Assembly (NCBI RefSeq): GCF_001690195.1
Contig: NZ_LZGM01000078.1
Location: 1-64,000, forward strand
DNA: 64,000 nt
Reading direction: 5' to 3'
Source: Gilliamella sp. wkB108
Lineage (GTDB): Bacteria > Pseudomonadota > Gammaproteobacteria > Enterobacterales > Orbaceae
Shown here in pieces: positions 1-8,927 of the stretch. A program made the translations under genes and the position numbers. Within the stretch, counting starts at the first letter, position 1; every line of letters begins with the position of its first letter. The notes beneath the pieces are model-generated. The model was not told the DNA's origin, did no database searches, and worked only from the letters and a program-made list of their open reading frames with translations.

Positions 1-171
1 TAAAATTCACACCATATAAGTAACTTTGTAAAGAATACTAAAGAAAGTTAAAGATCTGAAAAAGATCCGTAAAGCAGTTAGAACTGATTAATAATATATA
101 AAAAACAATTTTATACATAAAAATATAAATATAATTAACAACTATACAATATTAACGGCAAAATAAAGTTA

Positions 172-197
172 TTCATATGTATTGTTGTATATATGAA
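172..197. promoter_or_regulatory. inverted repeat in the leader of the inverse autotransporter gene
   Basis: TTCATAT (172-178) and ATATGAA (191-197) form 7-bp arms around a 12-nt centre, ending 18 nt before the adhesin start codon. It could be an operator or a leader hairpin close to the ribosome-binding site. The rest of 1-215 is AT-rich, and I see no gene in it. Confidence 0.3.
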
Positions 198-215
198 ATA
201 TAAGGAATAATTAAG

Positions 216-2903
216 ATGAAAACGAATCTTAATTTAACAGTCATCTCAGCACTTGTGATCATCGCATTAAGTAGCCAGCCTGCGTGGGCGGCTACCACGC
301 AGGCGTCTACGCCTGTTGTTGCGGTTGACAGTAATAAAGTGATCGAGTTGAAAAATGGCTCAAAAGTTCGTGAGATGATCAATAATCAACAACGAAGTCT
401 ATACCAAATTGCACTTTTGAGTGATATTTCGATTGCTGAATTGCGAGAAATGAATGCCGGACGTTTTGATAAAAAAGATCAGGTAGAGGTTGGTGAACGA
501 CTTGTTCTTCCTGAAAGTTCTCCTTTATTACCTGCTATTAAAAAAGCCGATGCTGGCAGCAAAGATAAATATGCTAACCTGCCTAAATTGGGTTCAGATG
601 ATAATTATGACCCAAAACAAGATAAAGATGCGTTAGCAACTCAGGTTGCCTCTACTTTACAGACTTTAACATCACAGGACTGGAAAAGCATCACATCATC
701 TGAAAATGGTGGTGTTGCCGGACATATTAAAATGCAAGGTAAAGATTATGCAGAAAGATATGTACGCAATGGTGTAAAAAGTCAAGTTGTCGATCCTCTT
801 CGAAGTGCAGCTCAAGATTTCTTAGGACGTTTTGGTACAGTTCAATTTCAATTTGATGTGAGCGATAAAGCCGAATTTAGAAACGTCAATTTGAAGCTAT
901 TTAGTCCTTGGTATGATAGTGAAAACACTCTTATTTTTAGCCAAGTATCCTTTCAGGAGTATGAACACAATCGAGGAATAGGTAACGTAGGTATTGGTCA
1001 ACGTTGGGATGTGGCGGATAAAACATGGTTACTTGGATATAACGTCTTTTTGGATCATGATTTTCAGCGTGATCACAACCGTTTAGGTATTGGTTTAGAA
1101 GCATGGACTGATTATTTTAAATTTGCTGCTAACTTTTACCATCCATTATCTGACTGGAAAGAGTCGCGTGATTTTGATGAGTTCTTAGAACGTGCTGCTC
1201 AAGGTTTTGATATTCGTTTACAAGGTTATCTACCTCAATACCCACAACTAGGTGGATCATTAATGTATGAGCAATATTTTGGTGATAAAGTCGCTCTATT
1301 TGGTAAGGATAATTTACAGAAAGATCCTAGAGCTATTACTGCAAGTATAGATTATACTCCGGTTCCTTTATTTACTATTAAGGCATCACATAAACGCGGA
1401 CAAAATAAGAAATCTGCAACACAAGCTGAATTAACGATGAACTTTCGTATGGGGGTGCCGATTAAAGATCAGTTAGACCCTGATATGGTTTCTGCAGCAC
1501 GTTCAGTAAAAGGAAGTCGTTATGATCTTGTAGATCGTAATTACAACATCGTTTTGGAATATAAAGAGAAAAAGTTCAGTGTTGATTTAGCTATTGAGTC
1601 AACTAAATTGATTGAAGGCGAAACCTATGGTTTGAACATCAGCCTACATAATAATAAAGGACTAAATAGTTTGTCATGGGCTGGTGACATGTTGGAAATT
1701 GATGCCGGAGGCGGTTTCTTCTGTTTTACTACAGGAACTTGTACCTCTTCTTCATGGGCAACGCCACAAGCAGATATTAATAACTGGAAAATAGTTGCAC
1801 CTAGTTATGTTGATCAAAATGGTCAACGCCGTCCAGTAAATACTAATGGTAAATACACATTATCAGTTACTGTTACTGACGGGAAAGGTAAAACAGCTAC
1901 ATCTAATGCTGTTAATTTTGAAGTTTTACCTAGTCCTTCAGTACGTAAAATTGGTGTATGGGCAGTGGATAAAGCTGGTAATAAAGTCGCAGTAACCAAC
2001 CATCCAGCTGATGGTAAAACAGCAATAACTGTATTAGCAACGCTAGTTAAACCTAAAGTTCCAAATGGTTCTATTAGTTCAGCTAGTGATGCTGAAGGTT
2101 TTAGTGATGATGTACTTATGCAAAGTGTACCTTTAACATTTGAAGCATTTCAGAAAAGTTGGAAAGCGACAAGTGGTGGTAAGAATATTACTTTAATTGA
2201 TGGTACATCTGGTACTGTTGATTCGTGTCCATCGGCTGAGCCTTGTATTATTGTTAAAGATTATGAAAAAGTTAAAATGGGTCAAAAAGTCCCATCTAAA
2301 GTAGCTACAGCAGGCGATACAGTGGTAATTGGTGATAGTTATACATTGGATGTGGCATCAAATTTTGAAGGTGTGGTTGATTTTGCCATGACGATAGATC
2401 AGTTTGGTACGTCTTTTAATAAAGCAACGGTTGATTTTTCTGGTGGTAAAGCAGGTTTACTCAAAGTTTATAGAAGTGATGGTGTATTAGTTGCTAACCA
2501 AATTGGGCATTTATTACAGTTTGATCCTAATGGACCGAATGAATGGAAAGTTGATAGTGAGTATTATGTGAAAGCTTATACTTCTGATGGACAAACAGAA
2601 ATCGTAAATCCATACGTTATCTGGTCTTTGGTTGATACCAATCAGTTAGCTTGTCCGGGAATTGCAACTAATGCATTGCCAAATGCTTCTGTAAATCCTT
2701 ATGGACCATGGTTTAATGTGGCAATGGGTACTGATGCACACTATAAGATAAGAAGTCAAAATACAAACAGTTATGCAACTTCTGGTACTAGTATTGCAAG
2801 AGGAGATGGCGCGCCGTCTTATTTGAATCTAAATCCAATAAATGCTTCTCCTACTGCATGTGCAGGGGATCAAGGATTTAAATTACAAGTAGTAGTTAAT
2901 TAA
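216..2903 (+). CDS. inverse autotransporter adhesin, intimin/invasin (SinH-like) family
   Basis: Predicted outer-membrane adhesin of 895 residues. A signal peptide ends at about residue 25 (AWA). A LysM-like peptidoglycan-binding segment spans about 60-99 (SLYQIALLSDISIAELREMN, then GERLVLP). The inverse-autotransporter beta-barrel spans about 150-450 and closes with the family-typical GSRYDLVDRNYNIVLEY. From about 455 the exported passenger begins, with an Ig-like module (KYTLSVTVTDGKGKTATSNA, about 550-570) and further beta-rich sequence containing paired cysteines. By family knowledge the barrel is inserted by the BAM complex (bamA is in this window) and the C-terminal passenger faces outward. 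The three SinI-like genes downstream recall the Salmonella sinH-sinI arrangement, so SinH is the closest analogue I can name; that assignment is from memory of the family. Ligand unknown. The start is preceded by AAGGAATAATTAAG. Confidence 0.85.
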   Translation: MKTNLNLTVISALVIIALSSQPAWAATTQASTPVVAVDSNKVIELKNGSKVREMINNQQRSLYQIALLSDISIAELREMNAGRFDKKDQVEVGERLVLPESSPLLPAIKKADAGSKDKYANLPKLGSDDNYDPKQDKDALATQVASTLQTLTSQDWKSITSSENGGVAGHIKMQGKDYAERYVRNGVKSQVVDPLRSAAQDFLGRFGTVQFQFDVSDKAEFRNVNLKLFSPWYDSENTLIFSQVSFQEYEHNRGIGNVGIGQRWDVADKTWLLGYNVFLDHDFQRDHNRLGIGLEAWTDYFKFAANFYHPLSDWKESRDFDEFLERAAQGFDIRLQGYLPQYPQLGGSLMYEQYFGDKVALFGKDNLQKDPRAITASIDYTPVPLFTIKASHKRGQNKKSATQAELTMNFRMGVPIKDQLDPDMVSAARSVKGSRYDLVDRNYNIVLEYKEKKFSVDLAIESTKLIEGETYGLNISLHNNKGLNSLSWAGDMLEIDAGGGFFCFTTGTCTSSSWATPQADINNWKIVAPSYVDQNGQRRPVNTNGKYTLSVTVTDGKGKTATSNAVNFEVLPSPSVRKIGVWAVDKAGNKVAVTNHPADGKTAITVLATLVKPKVPNGSISSASDAEGFSDDVLMQSVPLTFEAFQKSWKATSGGKNITLIDGTSGTVDSCPSAEPCIIVKDYEKVKMGQKVPSKVATAGDTVVIGDSYTLDVASNFEGVVDFAMTIDQFGTSFNKATVDFSGGKAGLLKVYRSDGVLVANQIGHLLQFDPNGPNEWKVDSEYYVKAYTSDGQTEIVNPYVIWSLVDTNQLACPGIATNALPNASVNPYGPWFNVAMGTDAHYKIRSQNTNSYATSGTSIARGDGAPSYLNLNPINASPTACAGDQGFKLQVVVN

Positions 2904-2948
2904 TAAAGTAATTATAGAAGTAAGTAAATTAAGCAAAAGTTTGAGATT

Positions 2949-2997
2949 ATCGGTTTGGTCCGATGATCCAAAATGGAACACCAACCAAAAATGGTGT
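2949..2997 (+). promoter_or_regulatory. two small hairpins between the adhesin and the first SinI-like gene
   Basis: ATCGG/CCGAT (2949-2953 and 2960-2964) and ACACCA/TGGTGT (2978-2983 and 2992-2997) can each fold, with no long T run after them. They may attenuate or process a transcript covering the adhesin and the next gene. No role is demonstrated. Confidence 0.3.
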
Positions 2998-3049
2998 ATT
3001 TATATAAATACAACATGTTAATTCAGAAATAAAAATAGGAAGTTTAAAC

Positions 3050-4159
3050 ATGAAAAATTTAAAAATCAAAAAAGTTGCATTAGGTTTACTTTTAACCGGT
3101 TATGCAGCAAGTAGTGCGTTTGCAACATTGGACTCACAGACAAATGATATAATCTTAGGTAATGAACCAGTCTTTACCACAATGACAGATCAGGCACATG
3201 GTTTAACAGTACGTGTTTACACAGATAGTGCAGGTACTACACCAGTTGGTAAAAATAAAAAAGTTAAAGTTGGTAACTATGTCTTTGTTAAATTCAAACT
3301 AGACGATAGTGATGGTGATAAACTCAATGACAAAGCTGCAATACTTCACTCAACAATTGAAGTTTTATATACAACAGATAAAACAATGGTAGAACCTTGG
3401 ACTTTTATACCACAAGGGAACCTCGAAGAATTTGATAGTAAATATACCCCAGCAACCAATGAGGCTCAATTTAGCTTTAAGATACCTACTGCTATGATAG
3501 GTGCAGAGAAACTTGGTTTCACAATATTAGAAAGAACACAATATGGTATGCCATATACTAATAAATATTTGTTGGTAACAGATATCACAGATAAAAGTTT
3601 TCCGTTAAAAGCAGATCCAGGTAATGACCCAAGAAATCCTAATACAGCTATACCAGATGAAAATGTTATAGGACATGATAAACATGGTCCAGGGGATATA
3701 GATGATGAGAATGGTGTATTCCCAATTGAAGGTGATGATGTGAAAGTTGGTATCTTCAAATATAATGCTGATGGTACAATAAATAAACAACAGAACTATA
3801 AGATATCAGGAACACCGAAGTATAAAGATAAATTCGCCGCTATAGTTTGGGTAGATGATAAGACTAAAAATGATCTTGTAGATAATAATGAAATGGAAAA
3901 GACTAGTAGCTATACCATGAAATGGTATTTAACAGGTGAGTATAAGGGTGATGATGGTCAAGCGGTTACAGCTTCAGCAGATGAGTTGAAGATTGGTATA
4001 ACTAATTCAACAGGAACCAATGATACAATTGTGTTAGGTGATGCTGCTACTACTAATGCAGCAAAACACAACACATTATATAGTACAGTTAAAGGCGCTA
4101 GTAATAAAGATCTCTTAGCAGGTATTCAAGGCTATAAACTTAAAGTAGAAGCTGACTAA
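3050..4159 (+). CDS. secreted SinI-like autotransporter-associated protein, paralogue 1
   Basis: Protein of 369 residues with a signal peptide cleaved after about residue 25 (SSAFA). It is one of three tandem paralogues. Shared blocks, in order: a GLTVRVYTDSAG-type strand, VGNYVFVKFKL followed by an acidic DDSDGDK stretch, IGAEKLGFTILERTQYGMPY, a GPGD...NG-PxEGDD block followed by VGIFKY, a PKYKDKFAAIVWVDD block, and a C-terminal GIQGYKLKV. There is no transmembrane helix after the signal peptide, so it should be periplasmic or exported. Its place directly behind an inverse autotransporter suggests a partner or accessory of that adhesin, as proposed for SinI proteins; the biochemical role is unknown. 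The leader AGGAAGTTTAAACATG is nearly identical in all three paralogues. Confidence 0.7.
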   Translation: MKNLKIKKVALGLLLTGYAASSAFATLDSQTNDIILGNEPVFTTMTDQAHGLTVRVYTDSAGTTPVGKNKKVKVGNYVFVKFKLDDSDGDKLNDKAAILHSTIEVLYTTDKTMVEPWTFIPQGNLEEFDSKYTPATNEAQFSFKIPTAMIGAEKLGFTILERTQYGMPYTNKYLLVTDITDKSFPLKADPGNDPRNPNTAIPDENVIGHDKHGPGDIDDENGVFPIEGDDVKVGIFKYNADGTINKQQNYKISGTPKYKDKFAAIVWVDDKTKNDLVDNNEMEKTSSYTMKWYLTGEYKGDDGQAVTASADELKIGITNSTGTNDTIVLGDAATTNAAKHNTLYSTVKGASNKDLLAGIQGYKLKVEAD

Positions 4160-4184
4160 TGGTGTAGTTATATTACAAACAGAC

Positions 4185-4210
4185 AAAACCACTCTTCGGA
4201 GTGGTTTTAT
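4185..4210 (+). terminator. Rho-independent terminator after SinI-like paralogue 1
   Basis: AAAACCACTC, loop TTCG, GAGTGGTTTT: a strong GC-centred stem with a stable tetraloop and a T run. It ends the adhesin/paralogue 1 unit, so paralogue 2 probably needs its own promoter. Confidence 0.85.
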
Positions 4211-4924
4211 AAAAAATATTTATACAAAGTTAGTTTTTTGTAATGCTGAATATAAAAAAATAATATTATTTTTTAGTGTTTATGTTATTTAAAAGAATTC
4301 AATAACTGAAACCGAATGGATTATTTTATCATTAAAGATAATTTATTGAATTACTTTAGATTGTTTAATCAAGGAAAGGTTATTTTTATAGTAAAACTAG
4401 TTTATAAAAGTTCTAAAATATAATAGTGCATATATAAATTAAAAGTTAATTTTCGTGATTTTACTCGTTATAAACGTATATAAAAATGTGATAGCCATCG
4501 TTATGTAAGAGTTTAAACTTAAATAAAGAGCAAATTTAAGTTTAAATTTTTTAGGTATTAGTTTAGTAAATGGATTTTATTTGGATACTAATAAAAAACT
4601 AAATGAATAGTGTTTTAATATCATAAGTAACATAATATTAAATAAAAAGTTAAAAAAAATCGCTAGGTATTTATTGTTATAATTATTCTGAATAAATATA
4701 ACTAATCCATTATATGTATTTTTAACAAATGTTATTAATAAAGGTTAGATAAAAATAGAATTATTTACAAATTGTAATGCAAATTTTAATAAGTAAAATA
4801 ACAAATATACCTGAATAATTAAATTATGATTATAAAATAAACGAGATTTTAAATAGTAATACCCGATAAGAGGTATTTATAAGTATAGAATCTTAGTTTG
4901 GAATAAAGGATAGGAATTTTAAAC
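4211..4924. other. long AT-rich intergenic region between SinI-like paralogues 1 and 2
   Basis: About 700 nt of very AT-rich DNA with no supported gene in either strand. It must hold the promoter of paralogue 2 because a terminator precedes it. Only the last 40 nt, with a TTTGGAAT segment and the GGATAGGAATTTTAAACATG start region, is recognisably shared with paralogue 3. An unannotated small RNA cannot be excluded. Confidence 0.6.
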
Positions 4925-6082
4925 ATGAAAAACTCGGCAATCGGCAAATTTACATTAGGTTTGTTCCTGATTGGTTTTATGACAAGTAGTGTTTTTGCTA
5001 CACTAGAAAGTGAGACTGCTAATGTTATTTATGGTAATAAACCAATCATTTACCAAACAACAGATACATCTAAAGCTCATCAACTTACAGTACGCGTCTC
5101 TAAAGACGAAGCTGGAAGTACTCGACTTTCTCTTTTTGAAAAAATAAGAGTTGGTTACTTTATTAAAATCAAATACAAATTGCAAGATGATGATGATGAT
5201 AAAGATAATCCTAATGCATCTGATATTTTGAAGACTCTTAAGATTTTTATACGTGGGCCGGAACTGGATCAAAACGGAGACACAATTTTTACGTGGCGTG
5301 AATTAGCACTAAATAATGATAATGGAGTCAAATCTGAAATAAATAGTGGTACAGCGACAATTACTTTTAAGATCGATTCACGTTTTATTGGTGCTACCAG
5401 AATCGGTTTTAAACTTTTAGAAAGAACACAATATGGTGTACCTTATGTTAATAATTGGTTAAATGTGACTGATATTTTGAATGTAATGACTACTCCTTAT
5501 TTAAAAAGTGCGGTAAATGAAGCTAATTGGGCTGATCCAGATAAATCAGGTCCAAGTATCGCTGCAGTAAGAATGGAAGCAGATAAGATAGCTTCAGATT
5601 ATGAGTTTGGTCCTGGTGATTCAGATAGATATAATGGGGCTTATCCAGTTGAGGATGATCGTATAATAGTTGGTATATTTAAATATAAAAATCAAAATAG
5701 TACCGAACTTGACCAATCTGACTTATCAGTTAATTATGCTTCAACAAAAGGAACTCCTCCTACCCCTAAATATCAAGATAAGTTTGGCGTTGTTGTGTGG
5801 GTAGAAAACGATCAGACACAAGATGAACTTCCAAATAAAGGTGAATTAGTTCTTACAGACTTATATAATTACCAGTGGTATTTGGATGGTACCTATGAAG
5901 GTGTTCCGGCTGATGGTAGTTCGGCTTTAACTGAAGCACAAGGTGTTTCAAAAGATAGTCGTTCCATAATATTAGGATCAACGACAGGTAAAGATCACAA
6001 TTCGATCTATACCACACCACAGAATAATTATAAAGCTGGCGCGCAAGGTTATAATCTTAAAGTGGTTACTGTATCAAAGTAA
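4925..6082 (+). CDS. secreted SinI-like autotransporter-associated protein, paralogue 2
   Basis: Protein of 385 residues; signal peptide ends after about residue 25 (SSVFA). It has the same block order as paralogue 1: HQLTVRVSKDEAG, VGYFIKIKYKL with the acidic QDDDDDKD run, IGATRIGFKLLERTQYGVPY, FGPGDSDRYNGAYPVEDD then IVGIFKY, TPKYQDKFGVVVWVEND, NYQWYLDGTYEG, and a C-terminal YKAGAQGYNLKV. It is closer to paralogue 3 than to paralogue 1, sharing the insert before the GPGD block and the EGxP...LGSTxGKxHNxIYTTP tail. The acidic runs suggest metal (calcium) binding, an inference. Function unknown; a role with the upstream adhesin is inferred from position and secretion. Confidence 0.7.
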   Translation: MKNSAIGKFTLGLFLIGFMTSSVFATLESETANVIYGNKPIIYQTTDTSKAHQLTVRVSKDEAGSTRLSLFEKIRVGYFIKIKYKLQDDDDDKDNPNASDILKTLKIFIRGPELDQNGDTIFTWRELALNNDNGVKSEINSGTATITFKIDSRFIGATRIGFKLLERTQYGVPYVNNWLNVTDILNVMTTPYLKSAVNEANWADPDKSGPSIAAVRMEADKIASDYEFGPGDSDRYNGAYPVEDDRIIVGIFKYKNQNSTELDQSDLSVNYASTKGTPPTPKYQDKFGVVVWVENDQTQDELPNKGELVLTDLYNYQWYLDGTYEGVPADGSSALTEAQGVSKDSRSIILGSTTGKDHNSIYTTPQNNYKAGAQGYNLKVVTVSK

Positions 6083-6111
6083 CAATAAGCTTTGAAATCA
6101 CTTGAAAAAAT

Positions 6112-6136
6112 AAAACCACTTTTGAAAGTGGTTTTA
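6112..6136 (+). terminator. Rho-independent terminator after SinI-like paralogue 2
   Basis: AAAACCACTT and AAGTGGTTTT form the stem, followed by ATAAT. The stem resembles that of the terminator after paralogue 1, as expected if the terminator was duplicated together with the gene. Confidence 0.8.
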
Positions 6137-6645
6137 TAATGTCGCTAATTTATTGTTACTCATTTAGTTATAATATTAAAAATAGAAGTAGTTTATTTTC
6201 TTTGAAAGCGTATTCGAATATTATGACTGAATCAGTAATTGCAAAAAAATCAATTGTAAAAGTTATTTTTTTTGCTTAATATTGGCTTAGAATTTGAGTA
6301 AAACTAACTTAGTTATTATTTAGCTCTCCTTGTTGCTAATGTGGAACGTAAAAAACTACAGTTTACAATTGCAAATGATGTAAAAATTATTTAATAAACT
6401 ATAAAATTAAACGACTTTATTTTTAATTCACCACTTGCAAAAATTATATTTATTGTTAACTATTAAGCAAAATATTGAAATTATAAATAAAGTGCAATCT
6501 AAAAAATTATATGAATTAGGTAAAAGTTATAGCATAATGGAACTAATAGGTTGATATTAATACCTGAAAATTTCAAAGATACAAAAAGAATGATATGTAA
6601 TTTTAACTAAAAATCTTAATTTGGAATGGAATGGAAAGTCTAAAC
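6137..6645. other. AT-rich intergenic region between SinI-like paralogues 2 and 3
   Basis: About 500 nt with no supported gene. The final part, AATCTTAATTTGGAAT followed by GGAATGGAAAGTCTAAAC, matches the leader of paralogue 2 (AATCTTAGTTTGGAAT) and marks the duplicated 5' flank. A promoter must lie here because a terminator precedes it, but I cannot place it with confidence. Confidence 0.55.
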
Positions 6646-7791
6646 ATGAAAAATTCAACAATCAATAAAGTTGTATTGTCTATTGTTTTGATTTGTTTAG
6701 TAATTAGTAGTGTTTTTGCTTTTAGTGCCACAACTACAAAATTTATTCAGGGTACGACACCTTCCATTTTCCCGGTTAATAAAGATGATGCATTCGGATT
6801 TACTATACGAGTTACCAAAGATAAAGAAGGAAATAACCTAATAGGTAAAGAAAATGCGTTGCATGTAGGTAACTATGTTCATCTTCAATATAGATTAATT
6901 GATCTAGACGGTGATAAAGATAGTGTTACAAGTTCTCTTATACTTCCCTCATTGAAGGTTTTTAAACATGGCGAACGTATAAATGAGAATCAAGACCAAG
7001 TCAATGATTGGATGCGTGTTAATCTTAATAAACCGGCTACTTTTAAAACAAAGGATGGGATAGATACTATTACTTTTCAATTAGATGAACAATTTTTAGG
7101 TGCTGATTGTATTAGTGTCATAATTTTAGGAAGAACGGAGTATGGTATACCTTCTGTTGGTAACTGGTTGGTTGCTTCTGATATTTTGAGTCGAGCTAGA
7201 TCTGCATATCCTTGGAAAAGTAAAGAAGATGATATTGATGATTTAGATAACAGAGGTCCTGGCTTAAATGAGATATTAACTAATTCAACTGATGGTCCGG
7301 GCGATACGGTCAAAGAAAATGGCATGTATCCAGTTGAAGGAGATAATTTTAAGTTGGGTATATTTAAATTAAAAGACAAAACGGGTTCATCAACAGTTAA
7401 CGTGGAAAAGGTAGATTTGTCTTTTAATTATGCATCAAGCAAAACAAATCCTCCTGGCCCTCAATATGGTGAAAATTATGGTGCAATGATATGGAATGAT
7501 TTGAATGATAATGACACCTGGGATAAAGGGGAACTAATAATGTCAGCTTATTATTCCTATGAATGGAGTTTAACTGGCGAGGACTATGAAGGAATTCCAC
7601 CAGCAAAAAAAGTATTAGCCAAAGAGGAAGGAGTACCACATGAATTTGCTGGAGGCATATTTTTAGGATCAACTTCGGGCAAAGGTCATAATGCGATTTA
7701 TACGACACCAGAGAATGGTTATAAAGCTGGTGCTCAAGGTTATCTATTAGGAATTAAAGCTTTGCCAGGTAATTATGCTAACAATCAATGA
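6646..7791 (+). CDS. secreted SinI-like autotransporter-associated protein, paralogue 3
   Basis: Start set at the ATG at 6646 (381 residues), because its AAACATGAAAAATTC context and the signal peptide (cleaved after SSVFA, residue 25) align with the other paralogues. An upstream in-frame ATG at 6631 would add only MESLN and would lie in the conserved leader. Blocks: FGFTIRVTKDKEG, VGNYVHLQYRLIDLDGDKD, LGADCISVIILGRTEYGIPS, DGPGDTVKENGMYPVEGD then LGIFK, GPQYGENYGAMIWNDLNDND, SYEWSLTGEDYEG, and YKAGAQGYLLGIKA. The stretch DLNDNDTWDKGE (7498-7533) has the spacing of a bacterial EF-hand-like calcium loop. It is the most diverged copy: the conserved ERTQYG is GRTEYG here. Function unknown beyond a likely exported adhesin accessory. 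Confidence 0.68.
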   Translation: MKNSTINKVVLSIVLICLVISSVFAFSATTTKFIQGTTPSIFPVNKDDAFGFTIRVTKDKEGNNLIGKENALHVGNYVHLQYRLIDLDGDKDSVTSSLILPSLKVFKHGERINENQDQVNDWMRVNLNKPATFKTKDGIDTITFQLDEQFLGADCISVIILGRTEYGIPSVGNWLVASDILSRARSAYPWKSKEDDIDDLDNRGPGLNEILTNSTDGPGDTVKENGMYPVEGDNFKLGIFKLKDKTGSSTVNVEKVDLSFNYASSKTNPPGPQYGENYGAMIWNDLNDNDTWDKGELIMSAYYSYEWSLTGEDYEGIPPAKKVLAKEEGVPHEFAGGIFLGSTSGKGHNAIYTTPENGYKAGAQGYLLGIKALPGNYANNQ

Positions 7792-7939
7792 GTTGTGAAT
7801 GTTACTTTTGTGTTAATTACTCAAACATGAAATACATATAAAGTTTTAACAACTAAAATCTTAAAATAATCTCTTCTACTTTTTATTCTACTTTTGATGT
7901 TTTAAAATACTCACCACGATGAATTATTTTTATTAAAAA

Positions 7940-8146
7940 ATGAATATCCCTTGGCAAGAAATTGATCCTGAAACATTAAATAATTTAATAGAATCCTTTG
8001 TATTACGGGAAGGTACCGATTATGGGTTACATGAAAAATCATTAAAACAAAAAGTTAACGACGTGAAATCTCAATTAATTAATGGCTCGGTTGCTATTTT
8101 TTGGTCTGAATTACATCAATCTATTGACATTAAACCTATTAAATAA
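7940..8146 (+). CDS. yheU: YheU family protein (UPF0270)
   Basis: Small cytosolic protein of 68 residues that closely follows the enterobacterial YheU pattern: [27 protein letters not shown] and a QKV-DVK-QL segment, then a SELH motif. Its biochemical role is not established in any organism I know of. In E. coli yheU lies a few genes from crp, so the direct yheU-crp neighbourhood here looks like the ancestral context with the intervening genes removed. The C-terminus is slightly shorter than in E. coli. The start codon follows an AT-rich leader without a strong Shine-Dalgarno sequence. Confidence 0.9.
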   Translation: MNIPWQEIDPETLNNLIESFVLREGTDYGLHEKSLKQKVNDVKSQLINGSVAIFWSELHQSIDIKPIK

Positions 8147-8231
8147 TAATTAAATCATTATCTATGAGTATATAATTCTTTGTGTAACTTTGTTATAGTG
8201 TGCAAGTTGTAAATAGAATGGAGAGAAAGGA

Positions 8232-8864
8232 ATGATGATAGGTAAGCAACAATCGGATACAACTTTAGAATGGTTTTTATCACATTGCCATATTCATAAA
8301 TATCCAGCTAAAAGTACTCTTATCCATCAAGGTGAAAAGGCCGAAACTCTCTATTATATAGTTAAAGGTTCTGTGGCAGTTTTGATTAAAGATGATGAAG
8401 GTAACGAGATGATTTTGTCTTATTTAAGTCAAGGTCAATTTCTTGGTGAACTGGGACTATTTGAAGAAGGAACTGAACGCAGCGCGTGGGTCAAGGCAAA
8501 AACGAGTTGCGAAGTGGCTGAAATTTCTTACAAAAAATTTAAACAACTGGTGCAAGTTAATCCTGATATTTTAATGCGTCTAGCTAGTCAAATGGCAAGT
8601 CGTTTACAAGTAACCTCTGAAAAAGTGAGTAATTTAGCATTTTTAGATGTGGCTGGTCGTATTGCTCAGACATTATTAAATCTTGCTAAGCAACCTGATG
8701 CAATGACACATCCTGATGGTATGCAAATCAAAATAACACGTCAAGAAATTGGGCAAATAGTTGGATGTTCCCGTGAAACAGTAGGTCGAATTCTAAAAAT
8801 GCTTGAAGATCAACATTTAATCTCTGCGCATGGTAAAACAATTGTAGTTTATGGTACACGTTAA
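8232..8864 (+). CDS. crp: cAMP receptor protein (catabolite activator)
   Basis: Global transcription regulator of 210 residues, the same length as E. coli Crp and almost identical to it over most of its length. The cAMP-binding beta-roll holds [18 protein letters not shown], in which the Arg-Ser pair contacts the cAMP phosphate. The dimerisation helix follows (about 110-135), then the winged helix-turn-helix with recognition segment [15 protein letters not shown]. With such a conserved recognition helix the DNA site should be close to TGTGA-N6-TCACA, and one such site precedes the salvage operon at 46019. The second of two adjacent ATGs is possible, but the first restores the E. coli length. 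The ribosome-binding site is GGAGAGAAAGGA. Confidence 0.98.
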   Translation: MMIGKQQSDTTLEWFLSHCHIHKYPAKSTLIHQGEKAETLYYIVKGSVAVLIKDDEGNEMILSYLSQGQFLGELGLFEEGTERSAWVKAKTSCEVAEISYKKFKQLVQVNPDILMRLASQMASRLQVTSEKVSNLAFLDVAGRIAQTLLNLAKQPDAMTHPDGMQIKITRQEIGQIVGCSRETVGRILKMLEDQHLISAHGKTIVVYGTR

Positions 8865-8927
8865 ATTGATCAGGAAAATATTATCCAACATAATTTATAA
8901 AATATTTATAAGAATATGGGATATTAC

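Noticed and set aside
3466-3790. open frames on the strand opposite SinI-like paralogue 1
   Set aside because: Low-complexity antisense frames with no ribosome-binding site and no family motif; side effect of biased codon use.
5506-5514. AAGTGCGGT, the Pasteurellaceae DNA uptake sequence
   Set aside because: A single exact copy noticed in 64 kb, inside a coding region; genomes that use this signal have roughly one per 1-2 kb. Chance match.
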